64,000 nucleotides of DNA from Xylophilus sp. GW821-FHT01B05 (GTDB taxonomy: Bacteria > Pseudomonadota > Gammaproteobacteria > Burkholderiales > Burkholderiaceae_C), in contig CP152408.1 of the NCBI GenBank assembly GCA_038961845.1, positions 4,898,001 through 4,962,000 on the forward strand, given 5' to 3'. A program made the position numbers and the translations under genes. Position 1 is the stretch's first letter; every line of letters starts with the position of its first letter. Below, in pieces: positions 48,170 through 57,297 of the stretch. The notes under the pieces were generated by a model. That model was not told the origin of the DNA, searched no databases, and was given only the letters and a program-made list of their open reading frames with translations.

Positions 48170-49654
48170 ATGCAACGCCCCGCACCTCCAAAGTTCGACG
48201 CCGGCCTGATGTGGTTCCGGCGCGACCTGCGCTGCGATGACAACGCCGCGCTCTACCACGCACTGCGCCACTGCCGCCGTGTGTACTGCGTGTTCGTCTT
48301 CGACACCGCCATCCTGGACGCGCTGCCGCGCGCCGACCGGCGCGTGGAATTCATCCACGCCGCCGTGCTGGAGCTGGACCAGGACCTGCGCCGCCTGGCC
48401 GGCCAGCCCGCCGCCGGCCTGATCGTGCGCCATGCCGACGCGCAGCAGGACATCGCCCTGCTGGCCAAGTCGCTGGGCGTGCAGGCGGTGTTCGCCAACC
48501 GCGACGACGAGCCCGCGGCGCAGCGGCGCGACGCCCAGGTGCTGGGCGCGCTGGCCAATGCCGGCATCGTGCTGCAGTTGCACAAGGACCAGAACCTGTT
48601 CGAGCGCGACGAGCTGCTGACCCAGGCCGGCACGCCCTTCAGCGTGTTCAGCGCCTACAAGAATGCCTGGCTGCAGAAGCTCGACGACTTCTATCTAAAG
48701 CCCTACCCCGTCGCCAAATACGCGCAGGCCTTGGCCCCGCGGCCCGAGGCGCATGCCCAGCCCATGCCCACGCTGGCTGCCCTGGGCTTTGAGGCGACCA
48801 ATCTGTCGCAACTGCAGATCCCCACTGGCGCCAGCGGCGCCGAGGCGCTGTTCGACGACTTCTTTGCGCGCATTGACGACTACCACCGCACGCGCGATTT
48901 CCCCGGCACCAAGGGGCCGAGCTACCTGGGCGTGCACCTGCGCTTTGGCACGGTGTCGGTGCGGCGCCTGGCCACCACCGCGCACCGGCTGGCACTGGGC
49001 GGCAGCCAGGGCGCCGCCACCTGGGTGGGCGAGCTGATCTGGCGCGATTTCTTCTTCCAGGTGCTCTACCACCACCCGCACGTGGTCGGCCACGCCTTCC
49101 GCCCCGAGTACGACGCCATCAAGTGGGAGCACGGCAAGCAGGCCGACGCCTTGTTCGCGGCCTGGTGCGCGGGCCGCACCGGCTACCCGCTGGTGGACGC
49201 GGCCATGTTGCAGCTCAGCCTCAGCGGCTACATGCACAACCGCCTGCGCATGGTGGCGGCCAGCTTCCTGGTGAAAGACTTGGGGTTGGACTGGCGTCGC
49301 GGCGAGGCCTTCTTTGCGCTGCACCTGAACGATTTCGAGCTGGCCTCCAACAACGGCAACTGGCAATGGGCAGCATCCACCGGCTGCGACGCGCAGCCCT
49401 GGTTCCGCATCTTCAACCCGGTCACCCAGAGCCAGAAGTTCGACGCCGAAGGCCACTTCATCCGCCGCTACCTGCCCCAGCTCGCCAAATTGCCGAACGA
49501 CTTGATCCACACGCCCTGGCGCGCCTCACCGGTAGAACTGGCCGCCGCCGGGCTGGAGCTGGGCCGCGACTATCCGCTGCCGCTGGTCGACCACGCGCTG
49601 GCGCGCGAGAAAACATTGGAGCGCTACGCAGCGGCGCAGAAGGCCGCGCGCTAG
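48170..49654 (+). CDS. phrB: Deoxyribodipyrimidine photo-lyase (class I CPD photolyase)
   Basis: The photolyase repairs UV-induced cyclobutane dimers using blue light and FADH. The 494 aa product has the N-terminal antenna domain (GLMWFRRDLRCDDNAALYHAL) and the FAD-binding domain with TRDFPGTKGPSYLGVHLRFGTVS, ELIWRDFFFQVLYHHP, YDAIKWEH, GYPLVDAAMLQL, YMHNRLRMVAASFLVKDLGLDWR and NNGNWQWAASTGCDAQPWFR. Start at ATG 48170; the frame is open 42 bp more upstream. Confidence 0.95.
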   Translation: MQRPAPPKFDAGLMWFRRDLRCDDNAALYHALRHCRRVYCVFVFDTAILDALPRADRRVEFIHAAVLELDQDLRRLAGQPAAGLIVRHADAQQDIALLAKSLGVQAVFANRDDEPAAQRRDAQVLGALANAGIVLQLHKDQNLFERDELLTQAGTPFSVFSAYKNAWLQKLDDFYLKPYPVAKYAQALAPRPEAHAQPMPTLAALGFEATNLSQLQIPTGASGAEALFDDFFARIDDYHRTRDFPGTKGPSYLGVHLRFGTVSVRRLATTAHRLALGGSQGAATWVGELIWRDFFFQVLYHHPHVVGHAFRPEYDAIKWEHGKQADALFAAWCAGRTGYPLVDAAMLQLSLSGYMHNRLRMVAASFLVKDLGLDWRRGEAFFALHLNDFELASNNGNWQWAASTGCDAQPWFRIFNPVTQSQKFDAEGHFIRRYLPQLAKLPNDLIHTPWRASPVELAAAGLELGRDYPLPLVDHALAREKTLERYAAAQKAAR

Positions 49655-49678
49655 GGCGTGTCATCAATCGAAACACGT

Positions 49679-50063
49679 TCTAAGAACCATCCCTTTCAAG
49701 GTTCTGTGATCTGTTTGACAGCAGGAGCTGGGCCGAGCGCAGCGATGGCCCGACTGGCAGTCCCGGGGTCCCCTCTGTGGCGTTGAGGAGCGCAGGAGTC
49801 GGCAGGTTGCCCGTAGCGCAGCGAAGGGACGGCGAGGACTGTCTGAGCGCAGCGAGTTCCGCAGCCGCCTGCCGAATCCGAGCACCGCAAAGCAGTCCGG
49901 CAAAGCCGGACCGCCACAGTGGGGTCGCCTTCTCTTTGGTGACTTTCTCTTGGCGACTCAAGAGAAAGTTACTCGCCCGCCGGGGCGAACTCCCGGCACC
50001 CGCCACCTGCAAGGCACACAGCGCAGGAATCTCTCAAAGACCTTGAAAGGGATGGTTCTAAGA
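49679..50063. repeat. Fold-back element between phrB and the helicase gene (element D)
   Basis: The 411 bp gap between the convergent phrB and helicase stops holds a structured element. Outer arms 49679-49701 and 50041-50063 match at 22 of 23 positions (core AAGAACCATCCCTTTCAAGG). Inside, ACTTTCTCTTG (49942-49952) pairs perfectly with CAAGAGAAAGT (49959-49969) over a 6-base loop, followed by ACTCGCCCGCCGGGGCGAAC. The GAGCGCAGCGA-type words in the left half recur in many betaproteobacterial intergenic repeats. No gene is apparent. Confidence 0.8.
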
Positions 50064-50065
50064 GC

Positions 50066-52945
50066 CTACGACCACAGCTGCGGCAGCCCGCCCTCTACCG
50101 CGAGCCCGGCCTCAGCCAGCATCCTCCGGTAGGCGCCGCCGAGCTGGCCGCCGCCACGGCCATTGCCGCGCTCGACCATGCCCAGGTTCAACACGCGGTA
50201 GACCGGTTGCCACTCCTCCTGCCCGTCGGCTCCGCGCACCCGCAGGCGCAGCGCCGGGTTGGGCAGGTAGTGGCCATTGCGCGTACGCAGCCAGAGCTTG
50301 CGCGCGGGCGCGTAGCTGCTGTCCACCTCGGCGCGGGCCAGCACGCCGTTGAAGTAGACGCGCTTGCGCCGCTCTTCGCGCCAGACCGCATGCGGAAAGT
50401 GCTCGATGCCACGCATCAGGTAGGCCGCATCAAAGCCCGCAAGGCGGCGCACGTCGTGCTGCGGCATGTTGTACATCAGTGAAGCCAGGGTCTTGAGGCC
50501 TGCCAGCATGAGCTGCAGCAGCAGGTACTCACCCTGGTGCTCGTGCAAGCGCACCAAGCGGCCATCGACCTCGATGTCGAAGGTGGGTGGCGCGACCAGG
50601 CGATGCACCTCACCGAAGGCGCCTGCGGCATAGCCTGGATCGCAGGCTGCGCGCGCCAGTGCCAGGGACTGGGCGCTATGGCCGAACAGGTCGCGCCGCC
50701 CGATGTCGGCGCCGCGCGCCAGCAGCGCCTCGACCAGCGGCACGTTGCCGGTGCGGGCCGCCAGCATCAGCGGGGTGGCATCGGTGACGGTGCGGTGGTC
50801 CACGCCGTACTGGTCGCACTGCTGCAGGATGTCCTTGAAGTTCTTCTTCTCGTAGGCGGCTAGGTGGCGCACCCCCAAGGCCTGCTGCGCGCGCAGGAGG
50901 GCGCCTTCCCGCGCCTTGGCCACCAATTGCACGGCCACCGGCCAGTGCATGTCTCCGTCCAGCGCCAGGATGTGGTCGTCCAGATAGTGCCAAAGCGCAG
51001 AGTCCAGCAACTGCTGGCGCGGCTTGGCGGATATCTCCTTTGGGTCATAGGCACGCGCCATGCTGGTGTTCAGCAGTGCGGCATCCGCTACCGGCCAGGG
51101 CACCGGCCGGGTCTTCAAGATGGACTGGCGAATGGCGTCAGCCTGCTCCTGCTTGCCCTGCTGCTCCAGCCGGTGCGCCTCACGCTCCCAGTCTTCACGG
51201 CTGGACTGGGCCGCCTGCACGTCGAGGCGCTCGGCGCTTTCGCGCACCTCCAGCAATTGCAGCAGCGGGTGTGCAAGATCGCTCTCGACCAGGTAGAGGC
51301 GCTCTACCGCGCGCGTGATCGCCACGTAGAGCGCGTTGACGTAGAACTTCCAGAGTTCGAGCGCGCGGTCGTGCTTGTCCTTGGCGCGGCGGTAGTCCAG
51401 CGTGTCGCGCTTCAGGTCGTCGGCATCGACGCCTTCGCAGATCTCCGCATAAGCCGCGCGCTGGGCCGAAACAAAGCGGTAGAGGATGATGTTCGGGTAC
51501 TCCAGCCCCTTGGCCTCGTGCACCGAGAACACCAGCGGCGTGCGGAACACGCTGCGCGCCTCTGCCTTGTCCTCGTCGCGCAGCACCAGCACGGCAAACT
51601 GGGTGGAGCCGCGCGTGCGGGCGTCCAGATCACGCTTGACCGCATCCTTGTCGGGCAACAGGCGAACCTCGCCGTCCACGCCCGAGGCCGGCTGCACCAG
51701 GTGGTTGCTTTCCCGGTCGATGGAGCCAAAGCGCGCGTGCTTGATCTTGAGCAAGGCGTTGGCCACGCGGGTGACTTCACGCGCGTTGCGGTAGTTCACC
51801 CCCAGCACCGACAAGGTTTGGCGCTCGGCCAGTGCCGGGTCGCGCCAGAACAGGCTCTTGACCGCGCTCCACGAAAAGAAGTTGGGGTGCACGATCTGGT
51901 TCGAGTCGCCGCACAGCATGAACTGGCCCGCGGTCTTGAGCGTGCGCAGCACCAGCGCGAGCTGGGCGTTGGTCAGATCCTGCACCTCGTCGATCACGAC
52001 GAAGTCGTACTGCGGCTGCGCCAGCGCCTGCCACTCGTGGGCGACAAGGTTGCTGTCGAACAGGCCGCTGGCCGCCAGCCACTGGCGGTACTTGCCAAAC
52101 AGCTCATAGACGGCCTCGCGCTGCGCGGCCTCGAAGATCGACTGGCGCGGCCCCAGCGCCAGGTAGGCCTCGCGCGTGAGCACGCCCTCGGGCTGGCTGC
52201 CGATCACGCCGCGAAACTCCTCGAAGCAGGGGTGCGCATCGGTAAAGCGGTACTGCTGGCGGTGCCGCGCAAACCAGTCACGGAAGGCGGTGAAGTCAAC
52301 CTCGCGCCCTGGCGGCACGCGCAGCGTCTCCAGGAACTCACGGTAGGACAGAAACTGCGCCTCTTGCGCCGGGTTTTCGTAGCCGTGCGCGTAGTAGAGG
52401 CCGCGCGCGCTCTGCGCCAGCCAGGGCGACTGGGTGACGTAGAGCACCTCGCCCTCGGCATGGCGCAGCTTCTCCAGCGTGAGCGCGGTCTTGCCCGAAC
52501 CGGCCGAGCCAACCAGCACCAGGGGCGGCGGCAGCCGGTAGATCGCGTCCTGCGCGTCATCGAAGGAGATCGGCTTGTCCAGCAGATGGAACACGCCGCG
52601 CCCCGGGTGCAGGTAGCGCACCGCTTCAGCCCCGGCGCGCGCCTCGTCGGGCGTGGCGTCCTCGATCAGCGCCTCGTCTACCCGCACCCCGCGCAAGAAG
52701 CGCGACTTGTCGTAGGCATGGTGGGCAATGATTTCCAATGCCAGGCAAGCCGCCTGGCCACCGTGCTGCACAAACTGCACCAGCAAGCGGCTGGCGTCGT
52801 CGAGCTTGGCGCGGTAGTAGCGCGTGGGCGCCAGCTTTTTCATGTCGATGCTGCGGAAGTCACCGCGCTCGATGGCAGCGCAGACTTTCTCAAACTTGCT
52901 GCGCAGCTTGGCTGGGTCAAGCCCGGCGTAGATCAGGACCTGCAT
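50066..52945 (-). CDS. RelE-like / SF1 (UvrD-type) helicase / ankyrin fusion protein
   Basis: The 959 aa product is a multidomain protein I cannot assign to a named system. Residues 1-85 resemble a ParE/RelE toxin fold (KKLAPTRYYRAKLDDASRLLVQF, then IIAHHAYDKSRFL). Next comes a superfamily 1 helicase core: Walker A GSAGSGKT (146-153), DEVQD (319-323), GDSNQ (346-350), NYRN (384-387), HEAKGLEYP (476-484) and VAITRA (541-546). After a charged linker, ankyrin-like repeats span about 719-765 (DATPLMLAARTGNVPLVEALLARGAD). A C-terminal domain of about 170 residues (FDIEVDGRLVRLHEHQGEYL onward) is unfamiliar. Single gene, bounded by elements and terminators. A role in nucleic-acid defence or RNA/DNA surveillance is inference only. 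Confidence 0.82.
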   Translation of the reverse strand: MQVLIYAGLDPAKLRSKFEKVCAAIERGDFRSIDMKKLAPTRYYRAKLDDASRLLVQFVQHGGQAACLALEIIAHHAYDKSRFLRGVRVDEALIEDATPDEARAGAEAVRYLHPGRGVFHLLDKPISFDDAQDAIYRLPPPLVLVGSAGSGKTALTLEKLRHAEGEVLYVTQSPWLAQSARGLYYAHGYENPAQEAQFLSYREFLETLRVPPGREVDFTAFRDWFARHRQQYRFTDAHPCFEEFRGVIGSQPEGVLTREAYLALGPRQSIFEAAQREAVYELFGKYRQWLAASGLFDSNLVAHEWQALAQPQYDFVVIDEVQDLTNAQLALVLRTLKTAGQFMLCGDSNQIVHPNFFSWSAVKSLFWRDPALAERQTLSVLGVNYRNAREVTRVANALLKIKHARFGSIDRESNHLVQPASGVDGEVRLLPDKDAVKRDLDARTRGSTQFAVLVLRDEDKAEARSVFRTPLVFSVHEAKGLEYPNIILYRFVSAQRAAYAEICEGVDADDLKRDTLDYRRAKDKHDRALELWKFYVNALYVAITRAVERLYLVESDLAHPLLQLLEVRESAERLDVQAAQSSREDWEREAHRLEQQGKQEQADAIRQSILKTRPVPWPVADAALLNTSMARAYDPKEISAKPRQQLLDSALWHYLDDHILALDGDMHWPVAVQLVAKAREGALLRAQQALGVRHLAAYEKKNFKDILQQCDQYGVDHRTVTDATPLMLAARTGNVPLVEALLARGADIGRRDLFGHSAQSLALARAACDPGYAAGAFGEVHRLVAPPTFDIEVDGRLVRLHEHQGEYLLLQLMLAGLKTLASLMYNMPQHDVRRLAGFDAAYLMRGIEHFPHAVWREERRKRVYFNGVLARAEVDSSYAPARKLWLRTRNGHYLPNPALRLRVRGADGQEEWQPVYRVLNLGMVERGNGRGGGQLGGAYRRMLAEAGLAVEGGLPQLWS

Positions 52946-53000
52946 TGACGAATTTCAAAGGAATGGGAACGACCCTGCATCTTCGCAGACGGCTCAATGA

Positions 53001-53031
53001 GAAAAGGCGGCCACGTTGCCGTGGCCGCCTT
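53001..53031 (-). terminator. Terminator after htpX
   Basis: AAGGCGGCCAC-GTTGCC-GTGGCCGCCTT (53005-53031) forms a strong stem and on the minus strand is followed by TTTTC. It lies between the htpX stop and the start of the helicase gene on the same strand. Confidence 0.82.
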
Positions 53032-53057
53032 GGCAGGCGATGCGGTTGAGACCGCGA

Positions 53058-53927
53058 TCAGGCCGTCTGCAGCGCAGCGATGCGTTGTTCGATCGGCGGG
53101 TGCGAAGAGAACAGCTTGCCGATGCCGCCGGTGATGCCCATGGCCTGCACGCTCTTGGGCAGCTCGCCCGGCGTCATGCCGCCCAGGCGGGCCAGCGCGT
53201 TGATCATGGGCTGCTTGCGGCCCATGAGTTGGGCGGCGCCGGCGTCGGCGCGGAACTCGCGCTGGCGCGAGAACCAGGCGACGACGATGGCCGCGGCAAA
53301 GCCCAGCACGATGTCGAGCACGATGGTCGTCACGTAGTAGCCGATGCCGGGGCCGGAGCGGTTCTCGTTGTTCTTGTTCAGGAAGCTGTCGACGGCATAG
53401 CCGATGACGCGCGACAGGAACACGACGAAGGTGTTCATCACGCCCTGGATCAGCGTCATGGTGACCATGTCGCCGTTGGCGATGTGGGCCACCTCGTGGC
53501 CGATCACGGCCTCGATCTCTTCGCGCGTCATGCCTTGCAGCAAGCCGGTGGAAACCGCGACCAGGGCGCTGTTCTTGAAGGCGCCGGTAGCGAAGGCATT
53601 CGGGTCGCCTTCGAAGATGCCGACTTCCGGCATGCCGATGCCGGCCTTGTCGGCGAACTTGCGCACGGTCTCGACGATCCAGGCTTCGTCAGCGTTGGCG
53701 GGCTGGTTGATGACGCGCACGCCCGAGCTCCACTTGGCAACAGGCTTGCTGATGAGCAGCGAAATGATGGCGCCGCCAAAGCCCATGATGAGCGCAAAAC
53801 CCAGCAAGGCGCCCAGGTTGAGGCCGTTGGACGTAAGGAAGCGGTTGACGCCAAGCAGGCTGGCGACGATGCCCAGCACGAGGACGACGGCCAGGTTGGT
53901 AAGAACGAACAGAGCGATGCGTTTCAT
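53058..53927 (-). CDS. htpX: Membrane zinc metalloprotease HtpX
   Basis: HtpX is an inner-membrane quality-control protease. The 289 aa product has two N-terminal transmembrane helices, the zinc motif HEVAH (144-148) in [22 protein letters not shown], two further membrane helices around 155-200, and the third-ligand Glu region [16 protein letters not shown]. Length and motifs are typical. It is preceded by a long intergenic stretch with several palindromes. Confidence 0.96.
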   Translation of the reverse strand: MKRIALFVLTNLAVVLVLGIVASLLGVNRFLTSNGLNLGALLGFALIMGFGGAIISLLISKPVAKWSSGVRVINQPANADEAWIVETVRKFADKAGIGMPEVGIFEGDPNAFATGAFKNSALVAVSTGLLQGMTREEIEAVIGHEVAHIANGDMVTMTLIQGVMNTFVVFLSRVIGYAVDSFLNKNNENRSGPGIGYYVTTIVLDIVLGFAAAIVVAWFSRQREFRADAGAAQLMGRKQPMINALARLGGMTPGELPKSVQAMGITGGIGKLFSSHPPIEQRIAALQTA

Positions 53928-54119
53928 GAATTCTCCGTGGGATGGACCAAGGCCCTTGCGCAGACAGATGGAGGCGAGGCCGCCCCCTTCAAGCCGCGCC
54001 GCAGGATGCGCTCTGTTGTGCTGTGTTTATGCAGCCCTGCGAAGGCGTGAAGATGGAAGCGATCATAGGCGGAAAAGTTCAGCTTCCTGGCTTTCCCACA
54101 TAGACCAACGCTATACTTT

Positions 54120-54160
54120 CTATAGCTGCAGGCCAAGGCTGTTCCTTGGCTGCGGGCGTG
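54120..54160. repeat. Palindromic element, family A variant (copy 5)
   Basis: TATAGCTGCAG then GCCAAGG (54132-54138) pairing with CCTTGGC (54144-54150) around CTGTT, followed by TGCGGGCGTGTTCCC. Same layout as family A but different arm sequence. Confidence 0.5.
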
Positions 54161-54269
54161 TTCCCTTTAAATTCCGGTCAGGCCTAGGCGTCGCGCGGGC
54201 CAGCCGAGCAGCCATCAAACGCAGGCCCGGAGCTGCGTCATCATCGCTGCGGAAAAAACTACTTTTTCA

Positions 54270-54325
54270 GCAAAATTGATAGCTACAAGCCCAGGTACCG
54301 CCTGGGCTAAAGGCATATTTCGCTT
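54270..54325. repeat. Palindromic element, family A (copy 6)
   Basis: Arms AGCCCAGG (54288-54295) and CCTGGGCT (54301-54308) around TACCG; preceded by TTGATAGCTACA and followed by AAAGGCATATTTCGCTTAAA. Confidence 0.72.
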
Positions 54326-54443
54326 AAAATCCGTGACCACTCAGCTCCCCCTGTGCCGTGTGATCTGTTTGGCAGATCTTGTGTCTTGCAGGCAGCGGTG
54401 TCGCTGGCGATGGCGGTGCACGCGCTGTGGCGTGGAAGTGGCG

Positions 54444-54545
54444 CTACTTAATTAGTAGCTTCTAGCCGGCGTATATCCTGCACTTCAGGTACTTTTTCAC
54501 CTGAAACGAAGGGTATTCGCCGGCATAGCGCTATGTTTTTTGATT
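54444..54545. repeat. Composite palindrome, family A-related (copy 7)
   Basis: Outer arms GCCGGCGTATA (54465-54475) and TATTCGCCGGC (54514-54524) pair at 10 of 11; nested inside is TTCAGGT (54484-54490) with ACCTGAA (54499-54505). Outside these, AGTAGCTTCTA and CATAGCGCTATG complete the family flanks. This is a nested form of the simpler hairpins. Confidence 0.6.
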
Positions 54546-54720
54546 TCCCGCATGCAGCGCCGGTTCACGCTTGGTACGCAAGGCCGGTCGGAACGCCCCA
54601 CCGCCACCGCGCCGGCCAGGCAGCGGCCTACCTAGTTTCGGGGATGTACAGCTTGTTGCAAGCAGGTCAGCATCGGCGGCATTGGCGTGCCCACCCCGGG
54701 CGCGCGCGCAGGACCGTCCC

Positions 54721-57297
54721 ATGCCCGCCTTGCACCGCTTCCTCATCCCTCTGGCCCTGCTGCTGGGCCTGCACGGCGCCGCCCAGGCCGCCATCTGCCG
54801 CGTGGCCGCTGACGGCAGTGCTGACGCCGACGCCGCCGCCGACGGCAGCAGTTGGACCCCGGCCACCACGCTGCAGGCGGCGCTGGGCAATGCCAACTGC
54901 GACGAGATCTGGGTCCAGCAGGGCCTGTACAAACCCACCACCGACACCAACCGCACGGTCAGCTTTGCCATCAACCGCCCGCTCAAGCTCTACGGCGGCT
55001 TCGCCGGCACGGAAACCGCGCTGGCGCAGCGCAGCGGCGGCAGCAGCAGCACCACGCTCTCGGGCGACATCGGAACGGCGGGCGACAGCAGCGACAACAG
55101 CTACCACGTGCTGGTCATAGGCGGGACGGGCGCTACCGGCAACGGCAGCTACACCAGCGCCGATACCGTGGTCGATGGCTTCACGGTGACGGCGGGGCAG
55201 GCGGATGGGGGTTCGTTTCCTCACTACTACGGCGGCGGCCTCTACTGCAATGGCAGCGGGGCGGGCAAGGTGTGCAGCCCGCTGCTGGCCGGGCTGGTCT
55301 TCCAGGGCAATGCAGCCGCCTACGGCGGGGCGATCTACAACAGCGGCAACTCCGGCGGCAGCAGCAGCCCCGCCATCACCAACACCACCTTCAGCGGCAA
55401 TTCAGCCACCTACGGCTACGGCGGGGCGATCTACAACGAAGGCTACGCAGGCAACAGCAGCCCCGCCATCACCAACGCCACCTTCGGCGGCAATTCAGCC
55501 GCCGGCTACGGCGGGGCGATCTTCAACAATGGCAACTTCGGCGGCAACAGCAGCCCCGCCATCACCAACACCACCTTCAGCGGCAATTCAGCCGCCTTCG
55601 GCGGGGCGATCTACAACTATGGCGGCTCCGGTAGCAGCAGCCCCGCCATCACCAACGCCACCTTCAGCGGCAATTCAGCCGCCGGCGGCGGGGCGATCTA
55701 CAACTATGGCAGCTCCGGTAGCAGCAGCCCCGCCATCACCAACGCCACCTTCAGCGGCAATTCAGCCACCGGCTACGGCGGGGCGATCTACAGCTATGGC
55801 TTTGGCTCGACCAGCCGCCCCAGCGTGACCCGCTCGGTGTTCTGGGGCAATACGGCTGGCAGCGGTCCCCAGGCGTGGACTAGTAGCAACGCCCAGATCA
55901 CCTTCAACAACAGCCTGATCCAAGGGGGCTGCGCCAGCAGTGGTGACGGCGGCGGCGGCGGCGCGTGCCCCGGCCCCGACCCGCTGTTGACCGCTGACCC
56001 GCTACTCGGCCCCCTGCAGAACAACGGCGGCCCCACGCCCACCATGCTGCCGGCGGCCAATAGCCCGGTCATCGATGCGGGCGGCGCCTGCACCGGTAGC
56101 GACCAGCGCGGCGTGGCCCGCCCGCAGGGCGGTGCCTGCGATCTGGGGGCGGTGGAGCGGATCGCCCAGGCCGACCATGCCCTGAGCGTGGCCGCCAGCG
56201 GCCCGGGCCGGGTCAGTGCGGCGGCCTTGCCTGCCCCGATCAGCGGCAGCATCGCCCAGTGCCGCGCGGCCAGCGGCAGTTGCAGTGCGAGCTATACCGC
56301 CATAGAGACGACCCCGCAGGTCAGCGTCACCCTCACGGCCACGCCCGATGCGGGGCAGGTCTTTGCGGGCTGGGGCGGGGCCTGCATTGGCTCGGGCACG
56401 GCCAGCACCTGCACGGTGGCGATGGACCAGGCGCGCAGCGTGAGTGCGGCGTTCATGTTCGCGGACCAGGTGTTGAGCGCTACGGTCACCGGCCCCGGCA
56501 CGGTGGAGGCCAGCCCCGCGCCCGCCGGTGGTGGCGGTCTGTCCGCCTGCCGCGCGGGCAGTGGCACTTGCAGCGCCACCTACACGGGCCAGAGTGTGGC
56601 GACCAGCGTCACCCTCACGGCCACGCCCGATGCGGGGCAGGTCTTCACCGGCTGGGGCGGGGACTGCATTGGCACGGGCACCTGCACGGTGGCGATGGAC
56701 CAGGCGCGCAGCGTGAGTGCGGCCTTTGCCTTGCTGAGCTATACCGGTACGGCGCCTGGCGGCACGGGCAGTACCACGGCGGTGCTGGACAGCGATGGTG
56801 CGGGCTGCGTGCTGGACCCGGCGGCGGCATCCTTTACGGCCCCGGCCAACCCGCCGGCCGGGGTGACGTTCCCGCAGGGGGTGTTTGCCTTCCGCGCCAC
56901 GGGCTGCACCAGCAGCGTGGCGGCGCCGGCGGTGCTGACGGTGACGCTGACCTACCCGCAGGCCCTGCCCCCCGGGGCGCAGTACTGGAAGTTTGGCCCG
57001 AGCGCGGCCAACCCTGTGCCGCATTGGTTCGTGCTGGCGGGCGCCACCCTCAACGGCAATACCGTGAGCTTCCAGCTCACCGACAACGGCGACGGCGACA
57101 GCGACCCAGCCCTGGGCAGCATCACCGACCCGGGCGGCCCGGGCGTGCTGGCGGTGGCCGCTGGCGGCGTGACGGCGATCCCGGTGGATGCGCCCTGGAT
57201 GCTGGGGCTGTTGACGCTGTTGCTGGGCGGGGCGGCTTGGCGTGCGAAGCGGGTGGGCTACAGGCAGGGCCAAGGGCACTCATTTATTGATGGCTGA
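54721..57297 (+). CDS. Beta-helix repeat surface protein with choice-of-anchor U and IPTL-CTERM-like end
   Basis: The 858 aa product has a signal peptide (ending about GAAQAA, residue 23) and a Pmp/right-handed beta-helix region. About six copies of a 25-30 residue unit built on SSPAITN-TFSGNSA-GGAIYN occupy about residues 195-360. Two bacterial-repeat (InlB-type) domains follow, each with VTLTATPDAGQVF-GWGG and VAMDQARSVSAAF. A choice-of-anchor U domain ends NGDGDSDPALGSITDPGG. The C-terminus IPVDAPWMLGLLTLLLGG plus AAWRAKR resembles the IPTL-CTERM sorting signal recognised by exosortase H, with Val for Thr. Probably a surface-displayed adhesin-like protein. Confidence 0.88.
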   Translation: MPALHRFLIPLALLLGLHGAAQAAICRVAADGSADADAAADGSSWTPATTLQAALGNANCDEIWVQQGLYKPTTDTNRTVSFAINRPLKLYGGFAGTETALAQRSGGSSSTTLSGDIGTAGDSSDNSYHVLVIGGTGATGNGSYTSADTVVDGFTVTAGQADGGSFPHYYGGGLYCNGSGAGKVCSPLLAGLVFQGNAAAYGGAIYNSGNSGGSSSPAITNTTFSGNSATYGYGGAIYNEGYAGNSSPAITNATFGGNSAAGYGGAIFNNGNFGGNSSPAITNTTFSGNSAAFGGAIYNYGGSGSSSPAITNATFSGNSAAGGGAIYNYGSSGSSSPAITNATFSGNSATGYGGAIYSYGFGSTSRPSVTRSVFWGNTAGSGPQAWTSSNAQITFNNSLIQGGCASSGDGGGGGACPGPDPLLTADPLLGPLQNNGGPTPTMLPAANSPVIDAGGACTGSDQRGVARPQGGACDLGAVERIAQADHALSVAASGPGRVSAAALPAPISGSIAQCRAASGSCSASYTAIETTPQVSVTLTATPDAGQVFAGWGGACIGSGTASTCTVAMDQARSVSAAFMFADQVLSATVTGPGTVEASPAPAGGGGLSACRAGSGTCSATYTGQSVATSVTLTATPDAGQVFTGWGGDCIGTGTCTVAMDQARSVSAAFALLSYTGTAPGGTGSTTAVLDSDGAGCVLDPAAASFTAPANPPAGVTFPQGVFAFRATGCTSSVAAPAVLTVTLTYPQALPPGAQYWKFGPSAANPVPHWFVLAGATLNGNTVSFQLTDNGDGDSDPALGSITDPGGPGVLAVAAGGVTAIPVDAPWMLGLLTLLLGGAAWRAKRVGYRQGQGHSFIDG
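55310..55800 (+). repeat. In-frame tandem DNA repeats inside the beta-helix protein gene
   Basis: Units of 75-93 bp share near-identical DNA: AGCAGCCCCGCCATCACCAA, then CACCTTC, CGGCAATTCAGCC and GGCGGGGCGATCTACAAC. Unit lengths are multiples of three. Near-identity at DNA level, including third positions, points to recent duplication or gene conversion, so copy number is likely variable. Confidence 0.85.

Larger units (their letters stand above)
53928..54720. other. 793 bp intergenic stretch with clustered palindromes
   Basis: No convincing gene is seen between htpX and the beta-helix protein gene. It carries three palindromic elements (54120-54160, 54270-54325, 54444-54545), a GATCTG-TTTGG-CAGATC hairpin (54362-54378), and a 17 bp word at 54359-54375 shared (one mismatch) with element D at 49705-49721. 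htpX and surface-protein promoters must also lie here. Repeat density suggests an insertion hotspot. Confidence 0.6.

Noticed and set aside
49655..50065. Insertion sequence between phrB and the helicase gene
   Set aside because: TAGGGCGTGTCATCAATCG just after phrB looks like an IS end, but there is no transposase frame and the longer inverted repeats lie inside it; described instead as element D.
55310..55800. Regular direct repeats that could suggest a CRISPR array
   Set aside because: Units are translated in frame within one long gene, have no unique spacers of constant length, and encode a beta-helix repeat; no cas gene is present.
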